A stretch of 44,155 bases of DNA, taken from the NCBI GenBank assembly GCA_964510205.1, contig CAZEBW010000028.1, positions 1 through 44,155 on the forward strand. Reading direction: 5' to 3'. Every line of letters begins with the position of its first letter. The first letter of the stretch is position 1. The stretch comes from CAZEBW01 sp964510205 (GTDB taxonomy: Bacteria; Chloroflexota; Anaerolineae; VGOG01). The notes beneath the pieces were generated by a model. The model had not been told where the DNA came from, made no database searches, and saw only the letters and a list, made by a program, of their open reading frames with translations. Positions 17,351 to 25,355 of the stretch are shown here, in pieces. The position numbers were made by a program, and so were the translations under genes.

Positions 17351-17902
17351 ATGGAGCTGATTCTGTTCATCGTTCTAGGAACCATCGCCATCGCCGCCGC
17401 CTTGGGCGTGATTCTCATCAGGAAGACCATCTACAGCGCGCTGTGCCTGCTGGTCAACTTCTGCAGCCTGGCCGGACTGTACCTTCTGCTCAACGCCCAG
17501 TTCCTGGCCGCCGCTCAGGTGATCGTCTACGCGGGAGCCATCGTAGTGCTGTTCCTGTTCGCCACCATGCTGCTAGGTGGGAGTGAAGAAACAGCAAATC
17601 TACGAATCCACGAATCTACGAATCTACGAATCTACTTGACCATCGCCTTGACCGTTGTGCTATTAGTGGAAGTGGGCTACGTTCTCATCAGTGGAACGCT
17701 GACCGGGACTCAGGGCTCTGACACGCCAGAGGCCATCGCCCGCGTGGGCAACGTGCAAGCCATCGGTGAGCTGCTGTTCACTGACTACCTCCTAGCCTTC
17801 GAGCTGGCCGCCGTCCTGCTCCTGATCGGCATCGTAGGTGCAGTGGTTCTGGCAAAAAAGAAACCCAATACCCAATACCCAATACCCAATATCCAGGACT
17901 GA
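17351..17902 (+). CDS. nuoJ: NADH-quinone oxidoreductase subunit J
   Basis: A 183-residue membrane subunit with five helices. The helix-3 signature AAQVIVYAGAIVVLFLFATMLLG is clear. After helix 3 a repeat-encoded insert reads ANLRIHESTNLRIY (17595-17635). The C-terminus KKKPNTQYPIPNIQD is translated CCCAATA heptamers. The start at 17351 has GGAGG 12 nt upstream. An upstream in-frame ATG at 17279 lies in a repeat and is rejected. Confidence 0.94.
   Translation: MELILFIVLGTIAIAAALGVILIRKTIYSALCLLVNFCSLAGLYLLLNAQFLAAAQVIVYAGAIVVLFLFATMLLGGSEETANLRIHESTNLRIYLTIALTVVLLVEVGYVLISGTLTGTQGSDTPEAIARVGNVQAIGELLFTDYLLAFELAAVLLLIGIVGAVVLAKKKPNTQYPIPNIQD
17595..17635. repeat. TACGAATC octamer array inside nuoJ
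   Basis: TACGAATC, CACGAATC, TACGAATC, TACGAATC, TAC: a period-8 array translated in frame between helices 3 and 4. Related arrays lie at 34429 and 42332. Confidence 0.88.
17864..17891. repeat. Four CCCAATA heptamers at the nuoJ 3' end
   Basis: Four perfect copies of CCCAATA in tandem. They form the last codons of nuoJ and end 13 nt before the nuoK ATG. Confidence 0.92.
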
Positions 17903-17904
17903 TT

Positions 17905-18207
17905 ATGATTCCATCATCGTACTACCTGGCTCTAAGTGCCATTATCTTCGTCATCGCCATCGTCGGCGTGCTGGTGCGGCGCAACGCCATCGTCATCCTG
18001 ATGTGCATCGAGATGATGATGGGCGCTGCTGGCCTGGCCTTCGTCACCTTCTCCCGTTACCTCAATTCGTTGGATGGTCAGATCGTCGTGTTCCTGGTGA
18101 TGGCCGTGGCCGCCGCAGAGGTGGCGGTGGGATTGGGCATCATCGTATCAATCTTTCGTCACCAGGAGACGACTGACGTGGATGAGATCAATTTGCTGAA
18201 GTGGTAA
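17905..18207 (+). CDS. nuoK: NADH-quinone oxidoreductase subunit K
   Basis: A 100-residue membrane subunit with three helices, normal length. The conserved buried acidic residues of the proton path are present in LMCIEMMMGAAGL (helix 2) and AAAEVAVGLGIIV (helix 3). It starts 2 nt after nuoJ and is followed by a long palindromic GGGACAA array. Confidence 0.95.
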   Translation: MIPSSYYLALSAIIFVIAIVGVLVRRNAIVILMCIEMMMGAAGLAFVTFSRYLNSLDGQIVVFLVMAVAAAEVAVGLGIIVSIFRHQETTDVDEINLLKW

Positions 18208-18288
18208 AGGGACAAGGGGCTAGGGACAAGGGGCAAGGGATTAGTCCCTGATCCCTAGTCCCTTGTCCCTAGCCCCTTGTCCCTTGAC
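18207..18288. repeat. Long palindromic GGGACAA array between nuoK and nuoL
   Basis: GGGACAAGGGGCTAGGGACA and onward, mirrored by TGTCCCTAGCCCCTTGTCCC. The arms of about 35 bp are nearly perfectly complementary, the strongest hairpin of the set. Confidence 0.9.
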
Positions 18289-18299
18289 TGGAGGCCTTA

Positions 18300-20258
18300 A
18301 TGCTGGATTTCGCCTGGTTGATTCTCTTATTCCCCATATTGGGAGTACTGATCAACGGCTTCTTGGGGCGCAGGATCGGCAAGACGTGGGTCGGGCGGGT
18401 TGCCTGCACGGCGGTGGGGCTTTCGTTCCTGGTGGGCGTCGGCGCGTTCCTGACCTTGCTCGGAGAGGACCACGGGCGGACCGTGCCGCTGTTCTCGTGG
18501 ATCGCGGTGGGCGACTTCCGAATAGAGGCCGCGCTGCTCGTGGATCAGCTCTCCACCCTGATGACGCTGGTGGTCACAGGCGTGGGCTTTCTGATCCACG
18601 TCTACTCCATCGGCTACATGGCCGAGGACGAGCGCTACGCCCGCTTCTTCACCCTGCTCAACCTGTTCATCTTCTCCATGCTGATCCTGGTGCTGGCCGA
18701 CAACTTCCTGCTGTTGTACGTCGGTTGGGAGCTGGTGGGGCTGTGCTCTTACCTGCTCATCGGCTTCTGGTTCGAACGGCCAGCGGCGGCCGAGGCGGGC
18801 AAGAAAGCCTTCCTGGTCACGCGGGTGGGCGACTTCGGCTTCGCCCTGGGGGTGATGCTCATCTTCGCCACCTTCGGCACGCTGGGCTACGCCGAGGTGT
18901 TCGAGCAAGCGCCGCACGCGCTCACCACTGGGCTGGCCACGGCCATCACCCTGCTGCTGTTCGCCGGAGCGGCGGGCAAGTCGGCCCAGATCCCGCTCTA
19001 CGTCTGGCTGCCCGACGCCATGGAGGGTCCCACGCCGGTCTCGGCCCTCATCCACGCCGCCACCATGGTCACCGCTGGCGTATACATGGTGGCCCGCACG
19101 CACGTGCTGTTTGAGCTGGCGCCCGCTTCTATGACCGTGGTAGCCGTCATCGGCGCGGTCACCGCCTTCTTCGCGGCGACCATCGCCCTGGTGCAAACCG
19201 ACATCAAGCGCGTGCTGGCCTACTCCACCATCAGCCAGTTGGGGTACATGTTCCTGGCCGTGGGGGTGGGAGCCTACGCCTCAGGCATCTTCCACCTCAC
19301 CACCCACGCCTTCTTCAAGGCCCTCCTGTTCCTGGCGGCCGGCAGCGTGATGCACGGCCTGGCGGGCGAGCTGGACATGCGCAAGATGGGCGGACTCAAG
19401 GACAAGATGAGGACAACCTATCGGACGTTCCTGGCAGGGGCGGCGGCCCTGGCGGGATTCCCCCTGCTGTCGGGATTCTTCAGCAAGGACGAGATCCTGT
19501 GGCACGCCTTCAACAGATCGGTGATCCTGTGGCTGATCGGCATCGTCACCGCCTTCCTGACCGCCTTCTACGCCTTCCGCGCCGTGTTCCTCACCTTCTG
19601 GGGGCAGCCCCGCGAGCGGGAGCTATTCGAGCACGCCCACGAGTCGCCGCCTATCATGACCAGGCCCCTGACCATCCTGGCAGTGCTGGCCGTGGTCGGC
19701 GGGGTGATGGGTATACCGCATCTCTCAGCCATCGAGGGTTTCTTGGAGCCGGTCTTCGCCCACGAGGGTGGGCACGCTGCCGAAGCCAGCGGAATCCTGG
19801 AATGGGTGCTGATGGCGCTTTCAGCCGTGGTAGCTTTTGTAAGTATCGTTCTGGCCCAGTATATGTATCTGGTGAAACCCAGCCTGCCGGGTCGCTTGAG
19901 CAGACGATATGCTCCTCTGTACAAGCTGCTCTCCAACAAGTACTACGTGGACGAAATCTACATGGCCCTGGTGGTCAACCCCCTGCGAAGGCTGGCCCGT
20001 TTCCTGGCCGAAGTGTTCGACATGAGGCTCATCGAAGGGCTGGTTAACGGCGTGGCCCGCGCCACCAAAGCCCTAGCCTCCCTCTCCGCCGACGTGTTCG
20101 ACCCCAAAGTCCTCGATGGGTTGGTCAATGGCATCGCTCACGCCGTTGGGAGGGGCAGCAGCTCGGTGCGAAAGATTCAAACAGGCTACGTGCGCGACTA
20201 TGCCTTAGTTATCCTGGTGGGCGCGGTAGCCATCATTGGGTACTTTGCTCTTCGCTGA
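18300..20258 (+). CDS. nuoL: NADH-quinone oxidoreductase subunit L, with duplicated lateral-helix segment
   Basis: A 652-residue antiporter-like proton-pumping subunit. The Mrp-type core is clear (LYVGWELVGLCSYLLIGFWF, VWLPDAMEGPTPVSALIHAA, ALVQTDIKRVLAYSTISQLG). The C-terminus should form the long amphipathic lateral helix. There, two adjacent 27-residue units repeat: residues 573-599 begin FDMRLIEGLVNGVARA and residues 600-626 begin FDPKVLDGLVNGIAHA, before the final QTGYVRDYAL membrane anchor. Lengthening of this helix is the known mark of complex I enzymes with an extra NuoM. GGAGG lies 5 nt before the ATG. Confidence 0.95.
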   Translation: MLDFAWLILLFPILGVLINGFLGRRIGKTWVGRVACTAVGLSFLVGVGAFLTLLGEDHGRTVPLFSWIAVGDFRIEAALLVDQLSTLMTLVVTGVGFLIHVYSIGYMAEDERYARFFTLLNLFIFSMLILVLADNFLLLYVGWELVGLCSYLLIGFWFERPAAAEAGKKAFLVTRVGDFGFALGVMLIFATFGTLGYAEVFEQAPHALTTGLATAITLLLFAGAAGKSAQIPLYVWLPDAMEGPTPVSALIHAATMVTAGVYMVARTHVLFELAPASMTVVAVIGAVTAFFAATIALVQTDIKRVLAYSTISQLGYMFLAVGVGAYASGIFHLTTHAFFKALLFLAAGSVMHGLAGELDMRKMGGLKDKMRTTYRTFLAGAAALAGFPLLSGFFSKDEILWHAFNRSVILWLIGIVTAFLTAFYAFRAVFLTFWGQPRERELFEHAHESPPIMTRPLTILAVLAVVGGVMGIPHLSAIEGFLEPVFAHEGGHAAEASGILEWVLMALSAVVAFVSIVLAQYMYLVKPSLPGRLSRRYAPLYKLLSNKYYVDEIYMALVVNPLRRLARFLAEVFDMRLIEGLVNGVARATKALASLSADVFDPKVLDGLVNGIAHAVGRGSSSVRKIQTGYVRDYALVILVGAVAIIGYFALR

Positions 20259-20263
20259 GTGCG

Positions 20264-20364
20264 TTTGGAGGTTGGAGGTTGGAAGTTAGAAGTTGGAGTC
20301 TGGAGTCCCGAACGGCTCGACTGAGCTCGCCGAAGTCTTGTTCGGGGTTTGGAGGTTGGAGACA
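20264..20364. repeat. GGAGGTT heptamers and CCCGAAC...GTTCGGG palindrome before nuoM
   Basis: GGAGGTT, GGAGGTT, GGAAGTT, AGAAGTT, GGAGTCT, GGAGTCC, then CCCGAACGGCTCGACTGAGC with its inverted arm GTTCGGG, then GGAGGTTGGAGACA directly before the start codon. From 20301 it is identical to 21965 onward. Confidence 0.88.
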
Positions 20365-21918
20365 TTGAATGAGGTAGGATTCCCCATCCTTTCTTTGATC
20401 ACCTTCCTGCCGCTCCTCGGAGCGCTGGGCATCCTGTTCATCAGTGCCCTCCCTCTTTCCCCCCCAAAGCCTGCCCTGAGCCTTGGCGAAGGGTTGGGGG
20501 GGATGAAGGGGGGCGAGGCTCTCGTCAAATGGCTGGCTCTGGGCGTGACCGGGGCCAACTTCCTGCTCTCGCTGCCCCTCTTCTTCTACTTCCAGCCACA
20601 GACCACAGGGATGCAGTTCGTGGAAAACGTCCCCTGGATCCCCAGCCTGGGAGTCAGCTACCACCTGGGCGTGGACGGCATCAGCCTCTTCCTGGTGCTG
20701 TTGACCACCCTTCTCTCGGCGGTGGCCATCCTTTCCTCCTGGACGGCCATCACCGAGAGGGTCAAGGAGTACTACATCTTCATGCTCCTTTTGGAGATGG
20801 GCATGATCGGCGTCTTCGTCTCCCTCGACCTCTTCCTGTTCTTCGTTTTCTGGGAGGCGACGCTGATCCCCATGTACTTCTTAATCGGGCGTTGGGGCGG
20901 CGCCCGCCGCATCTACGCCGCCGTGAAGTTCTTTCTCTACACCTTCGGCGGCAGCGCGCTGATGTTGGTCGCGATCCTGGTGCTGTATTTCATGAACGCG
21001 CAGGCCACTGGCCAGCCTACTTTCGATCTGCTTCACTTGCAGGAGTTCGATGTGCCTGCCGCCGCCCAGACCTGGCTATTCCTGGCCTTCGCCCTGGCCT
21101 TCGCCATCAAAGTGCCCCTCTTCCCTTTCCACACCTGGCTGCCCAACGCCCACGTGGAAGCGCCTACCGCCGGCAGCGTGATCCTGGCCGGCGTCCTGCT
21201 GAAGATGGGGACCTACGGCTTCGTCCGCTTCTGCCTGCCGCTCTTTCCGGACGCCTCGGCGACCTTCGCGCCCTTGCTGTCCATCCTGGCCCTGATCGGC
21301 ATCGTCTACGGCGCGCTGGTGGCCCTGATGCAAAGAGACGTCAAGAGCCTGGTGGCCTACTCCAGCGTCAGCCATCTGGGCTTCGTGGTGCTGGGCATCT
21401 TCACCCTGAACGCCCAGGGGCTATCGGGCGGCATCCTGCAGATGGTCAACCACGGCCTCAGCACCGGCGCCCTGTTCCTGCTGGTGGGCATGCTCTACGA
21501 GCGAAGACACACCCGCTTGATCGAGGACTTCGGAGGGCTGTGGAAGGTCATACCTGTTTTCTCAGTCTTCCTGTTGATCGTCACCCTCTCCTCCATGGGC
21601 CTGCCCGGCTTTAATGGCTTCGTAGGGGAGTTCCTGATCATAGCAGGCGCTGTCAAGTCCAACGTCGTCTACGCCATCATCGCCGCCCTGGGCATCGTCC
21701 TGGCCGTCGCCTATCTGCTGTGGATGTTCCAGCGGGTGGTGCAGGGCGAGCCAACTAATGAGAATCGCAAGCTAAAGGACCTGTCAGCGCGGGAGGTCAT
21801 CGTCCTGGTCCCGCTGGCGATTCTGATCATTCTGATCGGCCTTTACCCGCCTCCCTTTCTCAATTGCATCCAACCCGCAGTGGAGCAGCTCTTGTCGCAA
21901 ATCGCGTTTGGGAATTAG
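20365..21918 (+). CDS. nuoM: NADH-quinone oxidoreductase subunit M (first copy)
   Basis: A 517-residue antiporter-like proton pump. Signatures are WIPSLGVSYHLGVDGISLFL, the helix-5 WEATLIPMYFLIGRWGG carrying the conserved Glu, and LFPFHTWLPNAHVEAP. The start is taken as TTG at 20365, placed by the repeat-derived GGAGGTTGGAG; the frame is open upstream to 20293 but that is repeat. An in-frame insert (residues about 35-47, PPKPALSLGEGLGG) is a CCTGAGC-family repeat. The DNA is identical to the second copy for about 1,030 bp, then the 3' quarter diverges, ending QLLSQIAFGN. Together the copies give complex I four antiporter-like subunits. Confidence 0.93.
   Translation: MNEVGFPILSLITFLPLLGALGILFISALPLSPPKPALSLGEGLGGMKGGEALVKWLALGVTGANFLLSLPLFFYFQPQTTGMQFVENVPWIPSLGVSYHLGVDGISLFLVLLTTLLSAVAILSSWTAITERVKEYYIFMLLLEMGMIGVFVSLDLFLFFVFWEATLIPMYFLIGRWGGARRIYAAVKFFLYTFGGSALMLVAILVLYFMNAQATGQPTFDLLHLQEFDVPAAAQTWLFLAFALAFAIKVPLFPFHTWLPNAHVEAPTAGSVILAGVLLKMGTYGFVRFCLPLFPDASATFAPLLSILALIGIVYGALVALMQRDVKSLVAYSSVSHLGFVVLGIFTLNAQGLSGGILQMVNHGLSTGALFLLVGMLYERRHTRLIEDFGGLWKVIPVFSVFLLIVTLSSMGLPGFNGFVGEFLIIAGAVKSNVVYAIIAALGIVLAVAYLLWMFQRVVQGEPTNENRKLKDLSAREVIVLVPLAILIILIGLYPPPFLNCIQPAVEQLLSQIAFGN
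20469..20493. repeat. CCTGAGC-family repeat inside nuoM copy 1
   Basis: GCCTGCCCTGAGCCTTGGCG then AAGGG, translated in frame as PALSLGEG near the first membrane helix. Confidence 0.8.
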
Positions 21919-22028
21919 AAATTGGAGGTTGGAGGTTGGAAGTTGGAATTTAGAAGTTGGAGGTTGGAGTCCCGAACGGCTCGACTGAGCTCGCCGAAGT
22001 CTTGTTCGGGGTTTGGAGGTTGGAGACA
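21917..22028. repeat. GGAGGTT heptamers and palindrome before nuoM copy 2
   Basis: Same composition as 20264-20364. The heptamer part is arranged differently up to 21964; from 21965 it is identical to the first copy, including the GTTCGGG arm and the GGAGGTTGGAGACA leader. Confidence 0.88.
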
Positions 22029-23582
22029 TTGAATGAGGTAGGATTCCCCATCCTTTCTTTGATCACCTTCCTGCCGCTCCTCGGAGCGCTGGGCATCCTG
22101 TTCATCAGTGCCCTCCCTCTTTCCCCCCCAAAGCCTGCCCTGAGCCTTGGCGAAGGGTTGGGGGGGATGAAGGGGGGCGAGGCTCTCGTCAAATGGCTGG
22201 CTCTGGGCGTGACCGGGGCCAACTTCCTGCTCTCGCTGCCCCTCTTCTTCTACTTCCAGCCACAGACCACAGGGATGCAGTTCGTGGAAAACGTCCCCTG
22301 GATCCCCAGCCTGGGAGTCAGCTACCACCTGGGCGTGGACGGCATCAGCCTCTTCCTGGTGCTGTTGACCACCCTTCTCTCGGCGGTGGCCATCCTTTCC
22401 TCCTGGACGGCCATCACCGAGAGGGTCAAGGAGTACTACATCTTCATGCTCCTTTTGGAGATGGGCATGATCGGCGTCTTCGTCTCCCTCGACCTCTTCC
22501 TGTTCTTCGTTTTCTGGGAGGCGACGCTGATCCCCATGTACTTCTTAATCGGGCGTTGGGGCGGCGCCCGCCGCATCTACGCCGCCGTGAAGTTCTTTCT
22601 CTACACCTTCGGCGGCAGCGCGCTGATGTTGGTCGCGATCCTGGTGCTGTATTTCATGAACGCGCAGGCCACTGGCCAGCCTACTTTCGATCTGCTTCAC
22701 TTGCAGGAGTTCGATGTGCCTGCCGCCGCCCAGACCTGGCTATTCCTGGCCTTCGCCCTGGCCTTCGCCATCAAAGTGCCCCTCTTCCCTTTCCACACCT
22801 GGCTGCCCAACGCCCACGTGGAAGCGCCTACCGCCGGCAGCGTGATCCTGGCCGGCGTCCTGCTGAAGATGGGGACCTACGGCTTCGTCCGCTTCTGCCT
22901 GCCGCTCTTTCCGGACGCCTCGGCGACCTTCGCGCCCTTGCTGTCCATCCTGGCCCTGATCGGCATCGTCTACGGCGCGCTGGTGGCCCTGATGCAGCGA
23001 GACGTCAAGAGCCTGGTGGCCTACTCCAGCGTCAGCCACCTGGGCTTCGTGGTGCTGGGCATCTTCACCCTGAACACCCAGGGGGTATCGGGCGGCGTTC
23101 TGCAAATGGTCAACCACGGCCTCAGCACCGGGGGCTTATTCCTGCTGGTGGGTATGCTCTACGAGCGCCGCCACACCCGATTGATCGAGGACTTCGGAGG
23201 GCTTTGGAAGCAGCTACCCGTCTTCGGCCTCTTCCTGCTGATCGTCACTTTTTCTTCCGTTGGATTGCCCGGCTTGAACGGCTTCGTCGGCGAGTTTACC
23301 ATTTTGGTGGGCGCCTTCCGTGCCAACGTAGTCTACGCCGTCTTCGCCGCTCTGGGCATCATCCTGGGGGCCTGGTACATGCTGACCATGTTCCGCCAGG
23401 TGATGCACGGCCCGCTGGACAAGCCGGCCAATCGAGAATTGGAGGATCTGACGCGGCGCGAGATCGCCGTCCTGGTGCCCATCGTCGTCCTCATCTTCCT
23501 GATCGGCGTGTTTCCCAACCTGTTTTTCGATAAGATGGGGGCGTCGGTGGCGGCGTTGTTGGCTCAGGTTGCTGGGCCGTAA
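22029..23582 (+). CDS. nuoM: NADH-quinone oxidoreductase subunit M (second copy)
   Basis: A 517-residue second NuoM. It is identical to the first from the leader through residue about 320, then increasingly different: VLQMVNHGLSTGGLFLLVG, GGLWKQLPVFGLFLLIVTFS, and the C-terminus MGASVAALLAQVAGP. The TTG start at 22029 matches the first copy. The same repeat-derived insert is present (22133-22157). Two tandem NuoM genes are known in some bacterial complex I operons with five-proton stoichiometry proposed. The divergent C-terminal quarter suggests the two proteins occupy different positions, while the shared part has been recently homogenised. Confidence 0.93.
   Translation: MNEVGFPILSLITFLPLLGALGILFISALPLSPPKPALSLGEGLGGMKGGEALVKWLALGVTGANFLLSLPLFFYFQPQTTGMQFVENVPWIPSLGVSYHLGVDGISLFLVLLTTLLSAVAILSSWTAITERVKEYYIFMLLLEMGMIGVFVSLDLFLFFVFWEATLIPMYFLIGRWGGARRIYAAVKFFLYTFGGSALMLVAILVLYFMNAQATGQPTFDLLHLQEFDVPAAAQTWLFLAFALAFAIKVPLFPFHTWLPNAHVEAPTAGSVILAGVLLKMGTYGFVRFCLPLFPDASATFAPLLSILALIGIVYGALVALMQRDVKSLVAYSSVSHLGFVVLGIFTLNTQGVSGGVLQMVNHGLSTGGLFLLVGMLYERRHTRLIEDFGGLWKQLPVFGLFLLIVTFSSVGLPGLNGFVGEFTILVGAFRANVVYAVFAALGIILGAWYMLTMFRQVMHGPLDKPANRELEDLTRREIAVLVPIVVLIFLIGVFPNLFFDKMGASVAALLAQVAGP
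22133..22157. repeat. CCTGAGC-family repeat inside nuoM copy 2
   Basis: Identical to 20469-20493 and in the same reading frame. Confidence 0.8.
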
Positions 23583-23606
23583 AACGTGAAGCGTGAAACG
23601 TGAAGG
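23581..23606. repeat. GTGAAAC heptamers between nuoM copy 2 and nuoN
   Basis: AACGTGAAGCGTGAAACGTG, period 7, leading straight into the GAAGG that serves as nuoN Shine-Dalgarno. Confidence 0.8.
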
Positions 23607-23611
23607 TTGAT

Positions 23612-25117
23612 ATGAACATAGAGATTCCCAGCTTGAATCTGGTGGTTCTCGCTCCGCAGTTCGTCATCATCGTGGCAGCTCTGGTTGTCCTGCTGGCTGA
23701 TCTCTTCAGGGGCGAGGAACAAGAAACCCTGCCGGCTTGGCTCAGCCTGGCAGGGGTGATCCTCTCCGCTGCGGTGATGCTGGTGACCTGGGGGCGCGAA
23801 CCGTCCAGTTTTCAAAACCTTGTCCTGAGCCCCGCCGAAGGAATGGCCGCCGCCGATGGCTACAGTCTGTTCCTCAACCTGGTGTTCTTGATCACGGCAG
23901 GGTTAGCGATTCTCATCTCCATCGAGTACGTAGACCGAGAGGGATTGGCCGTCGGCGAGTACTACGCCCTGCTGCTCCTGGCCACGGCGGGCATGATGCT
24001 GATGGGCGCGGCCACCGACCTGGTCGTCATCTTCCTCGGATTGGAGATCCTCTCCATCCCGCTGTACGTACTGAGCGGCCTCAACCGCGCTCGGACAGAG
24101 TCCAGCGAAGCGGCTCTGAAGTACTTCCTGCTGGGCGCATTCGCCTCAGGCTTCTTCCTGTACGGCATCGCCCTGACCTACGGCGCCACCGGGACGACCA
24201 ACCTGGCCGGCATCGTCGGCTTCTTGGGGAGCGCCAGCGGGGGGGCTTATCTAACCATCGCCCTGGGCCTGCTGCTCATCGGTTTCGCCTTCAAGGTGGC
24301 GTTGGCGCCGTTCCACATGTGGGTGCCCGACGTCTACCAGGGAGCGCCTACCTCGGTCACGGCCTTCATGTCGGTGGGGGCCAAGGCCGCTGGCTTCGCC
24401 GCCCTGGCCCGCGTTTTGCTCTACGCCTTCCCGGCCCTGGCCTCGAGCTGGGCGGTTCCCCTGGCGGCGCTGGCCGTGCTGACCATGACCCTGGGCAACC
24501 TAGCCGCCATTGCCCAAAGCGATATAAAGCGCATGTTGGCCTACTCCAGCATCGCCCATGCCGGCTACATCCTGGTGGGCGTGGTGGCTGCCAACGCCGC
24601 CGGCGCGGCGGGCATCCTGTTCTACCTCCTGGCCTACGCCTTGATGAACGTCGGCGCCTTCGCCACCGCCATCGTCGTTGGGAAGCGTGGGCAGCCCGGG
24701 GTGGAGATCGCCGATTACGCTGGCCTGGCCTCCCGTCGTCCCTTCCTGGCGGCGAGCATGGCCATCTTCATGCTCTCGTTGGCCGGCGTTCCGCCTTTGG
24801 CCGGCTTCGTGGGCAAGTTCTACCTGTTCAGCGCCGCTGTCCAGGCCGGCCTGACCTGGCTGGCCGTCGTCGGCGTCCTCAACAGCGTCCTGTCGGCCTT
24901 CTTCTACCTGCGGGTCATCGTGGTCATGTATATGCAAGGGACTAGGGACGAGGGGCAAGGGACGAGGGAAGTTGAGGAGCCGAAGCCCTTGAGCCTATCT
25001 CGGCCGCTGGGCGTGGCCGTCGCCCTCGCTGCCCTGGGCACCGTTGCCCTGGGCCTGTGGCCCTCGCCCCTGCTGGAGATGGCTCAGCAAGCCGTCAGGG
25101 CGCTGCTGGGAACTTGA
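23612..25117 (+). CDS. nuoN: NADH-quinone oxidoreductase subunit N
   Basis: A 501-residue antiporter-like subunit, last of the operon. Signatures are FLGLEILSIPLYVLSGLNR, APFHMWVPDVYQGAPTSVTA and SDIKRMLAYSSIAHAGYILVG. Two in-frame repeats are present: 23819-23842 encodes LVLSPAEG in an early periplasmic or loop region. The second, 24938-24965, encodes GTRDEGQGTRE between the last two helices. ATG at 23612 is used, with GAAGG 5 nt upstream; the upstream GTG at 23600 is repeat. A strong terminator follows 30 nt after the stop. Confidence 0.95.
   Translation: MNIEIPSLNLVVLAPQFVIIVAALVVLLADLFRGEEQETLPAWLSLAGVILSAAVMLVTWGREPSSFQNLVLSPAEGMAAADGYSLFLNLVFLITAGLAILISIEYVDREGLAVGEYYALLLLATAGMMLMGAATDLVVIFLGLEILSIPLYVLSGLNRARTESSEAALKYFLLGAFASGFFLYGIALTYGATGTTNLAGIVGFLGSASGGAYLTIALGLLLIGFAFKVALAPFHMWVPDVYQGAPTSVTAFMSVGAKAAGFAALARVLLYAFPALASSWAVPLAALAVLTMTLGNLAAIAQSDIKRMLAYSSIAHAGYILVGVVAANAAGAAGILFYLLAYALMNVGAFATAIVVGKRGQPGVEIADYAGLASRRPFLAASMAIFMLSLAGVPPLAGFVGKFYLFSAAVQAGLTWLAVVGVLNSVLSAFFYLRVIVVMYMQGTRDEGQGTREVEEPKPLSLSRPLGVAVALAALGTVALGLWPSPLLEMAQQAVRALLGT
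23819..23842. repeat. CCTGAGC-family repeat inside nuoN
   Basis: CTTGTCCTGAGCCCCGCCGA then AGGA, translated in frame as LVLSPAEG, the same frame as in nuoM and in the acyl-CoA synthetase. Confidence 0.82.
24938..24965. repeat. Four GGGACGA heptamers inside nuoN
   Basis: GGGACTA, GGGACGA, GGGGCAA, GGGACGA: 28 nt translated in frame in a C-terminal loop. Confidence 0.88.
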
Positions 25118-25147
25118 TTCCCTCTTTGTGCAGAACGAAAACAAAGG

Positions 25148-25182
25148 GCCTCGCCACGTGTTTTCCACGGGCGAGGCTTTTT
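25148..25182 (+). terminator. Rho-independent terminator of the nuo operon
   Basis: GCCTCGCC, A, CGTG, loop TTTTC, CACG, GGCGAGGC, then TTTTT. Twelve paired bases with one bulge, directly after nuoN. Confidence 0.9.
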
Positions 25183-25223
25183 CCTCGCAAAGATACGCAG
25201 ATCTTTTGCTGCTCAAACACTGA

Positions 25224-25355
25224 GCCTAATGGCGCGGCGGACTGCGTCCGCTTGCTGGCCTTCGGCTCGCTGACGCTCGCCTCCGGCTAACAAGCGGATG
25301 AAGCCCCGACGCTCGCGTCGGCGCTGACGCGCCTCCGCTAACGGCTGAGTTGAGC
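25224..25355. other. attC-like site at the left end of the cassette array
   Basis: A 132-bp GC-rich structured stretch from GCCTAAT (25224-25230) to GTTGAGC (25349-25355), matching core sites RYYYAAC (one change) and GTTRRRY. It contains hairpins such as TCCGCTTG with CAAGCGGA and a twice-repeated GGAGGCG...GTCAGCG unit on the minus strand. It is weaker than the two sites to its right. Confidence 0.45.

Noticed and set aside
20293..20364. N-terminal extension of nuoM (both copies)
   Set aside because: The residues are translated repeat and palindrome. The family N-terminus begins around the TTG with a good Shine-Dalgarno.
20301..22997. Assembly artefact as sole explanation of the nuoM duplication
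   Set aside because: The 3' quarters differ strongly and both encode complete NuoM C-termini, so two genes exist; only the perfect identity of the shared block remains open to that doubt.
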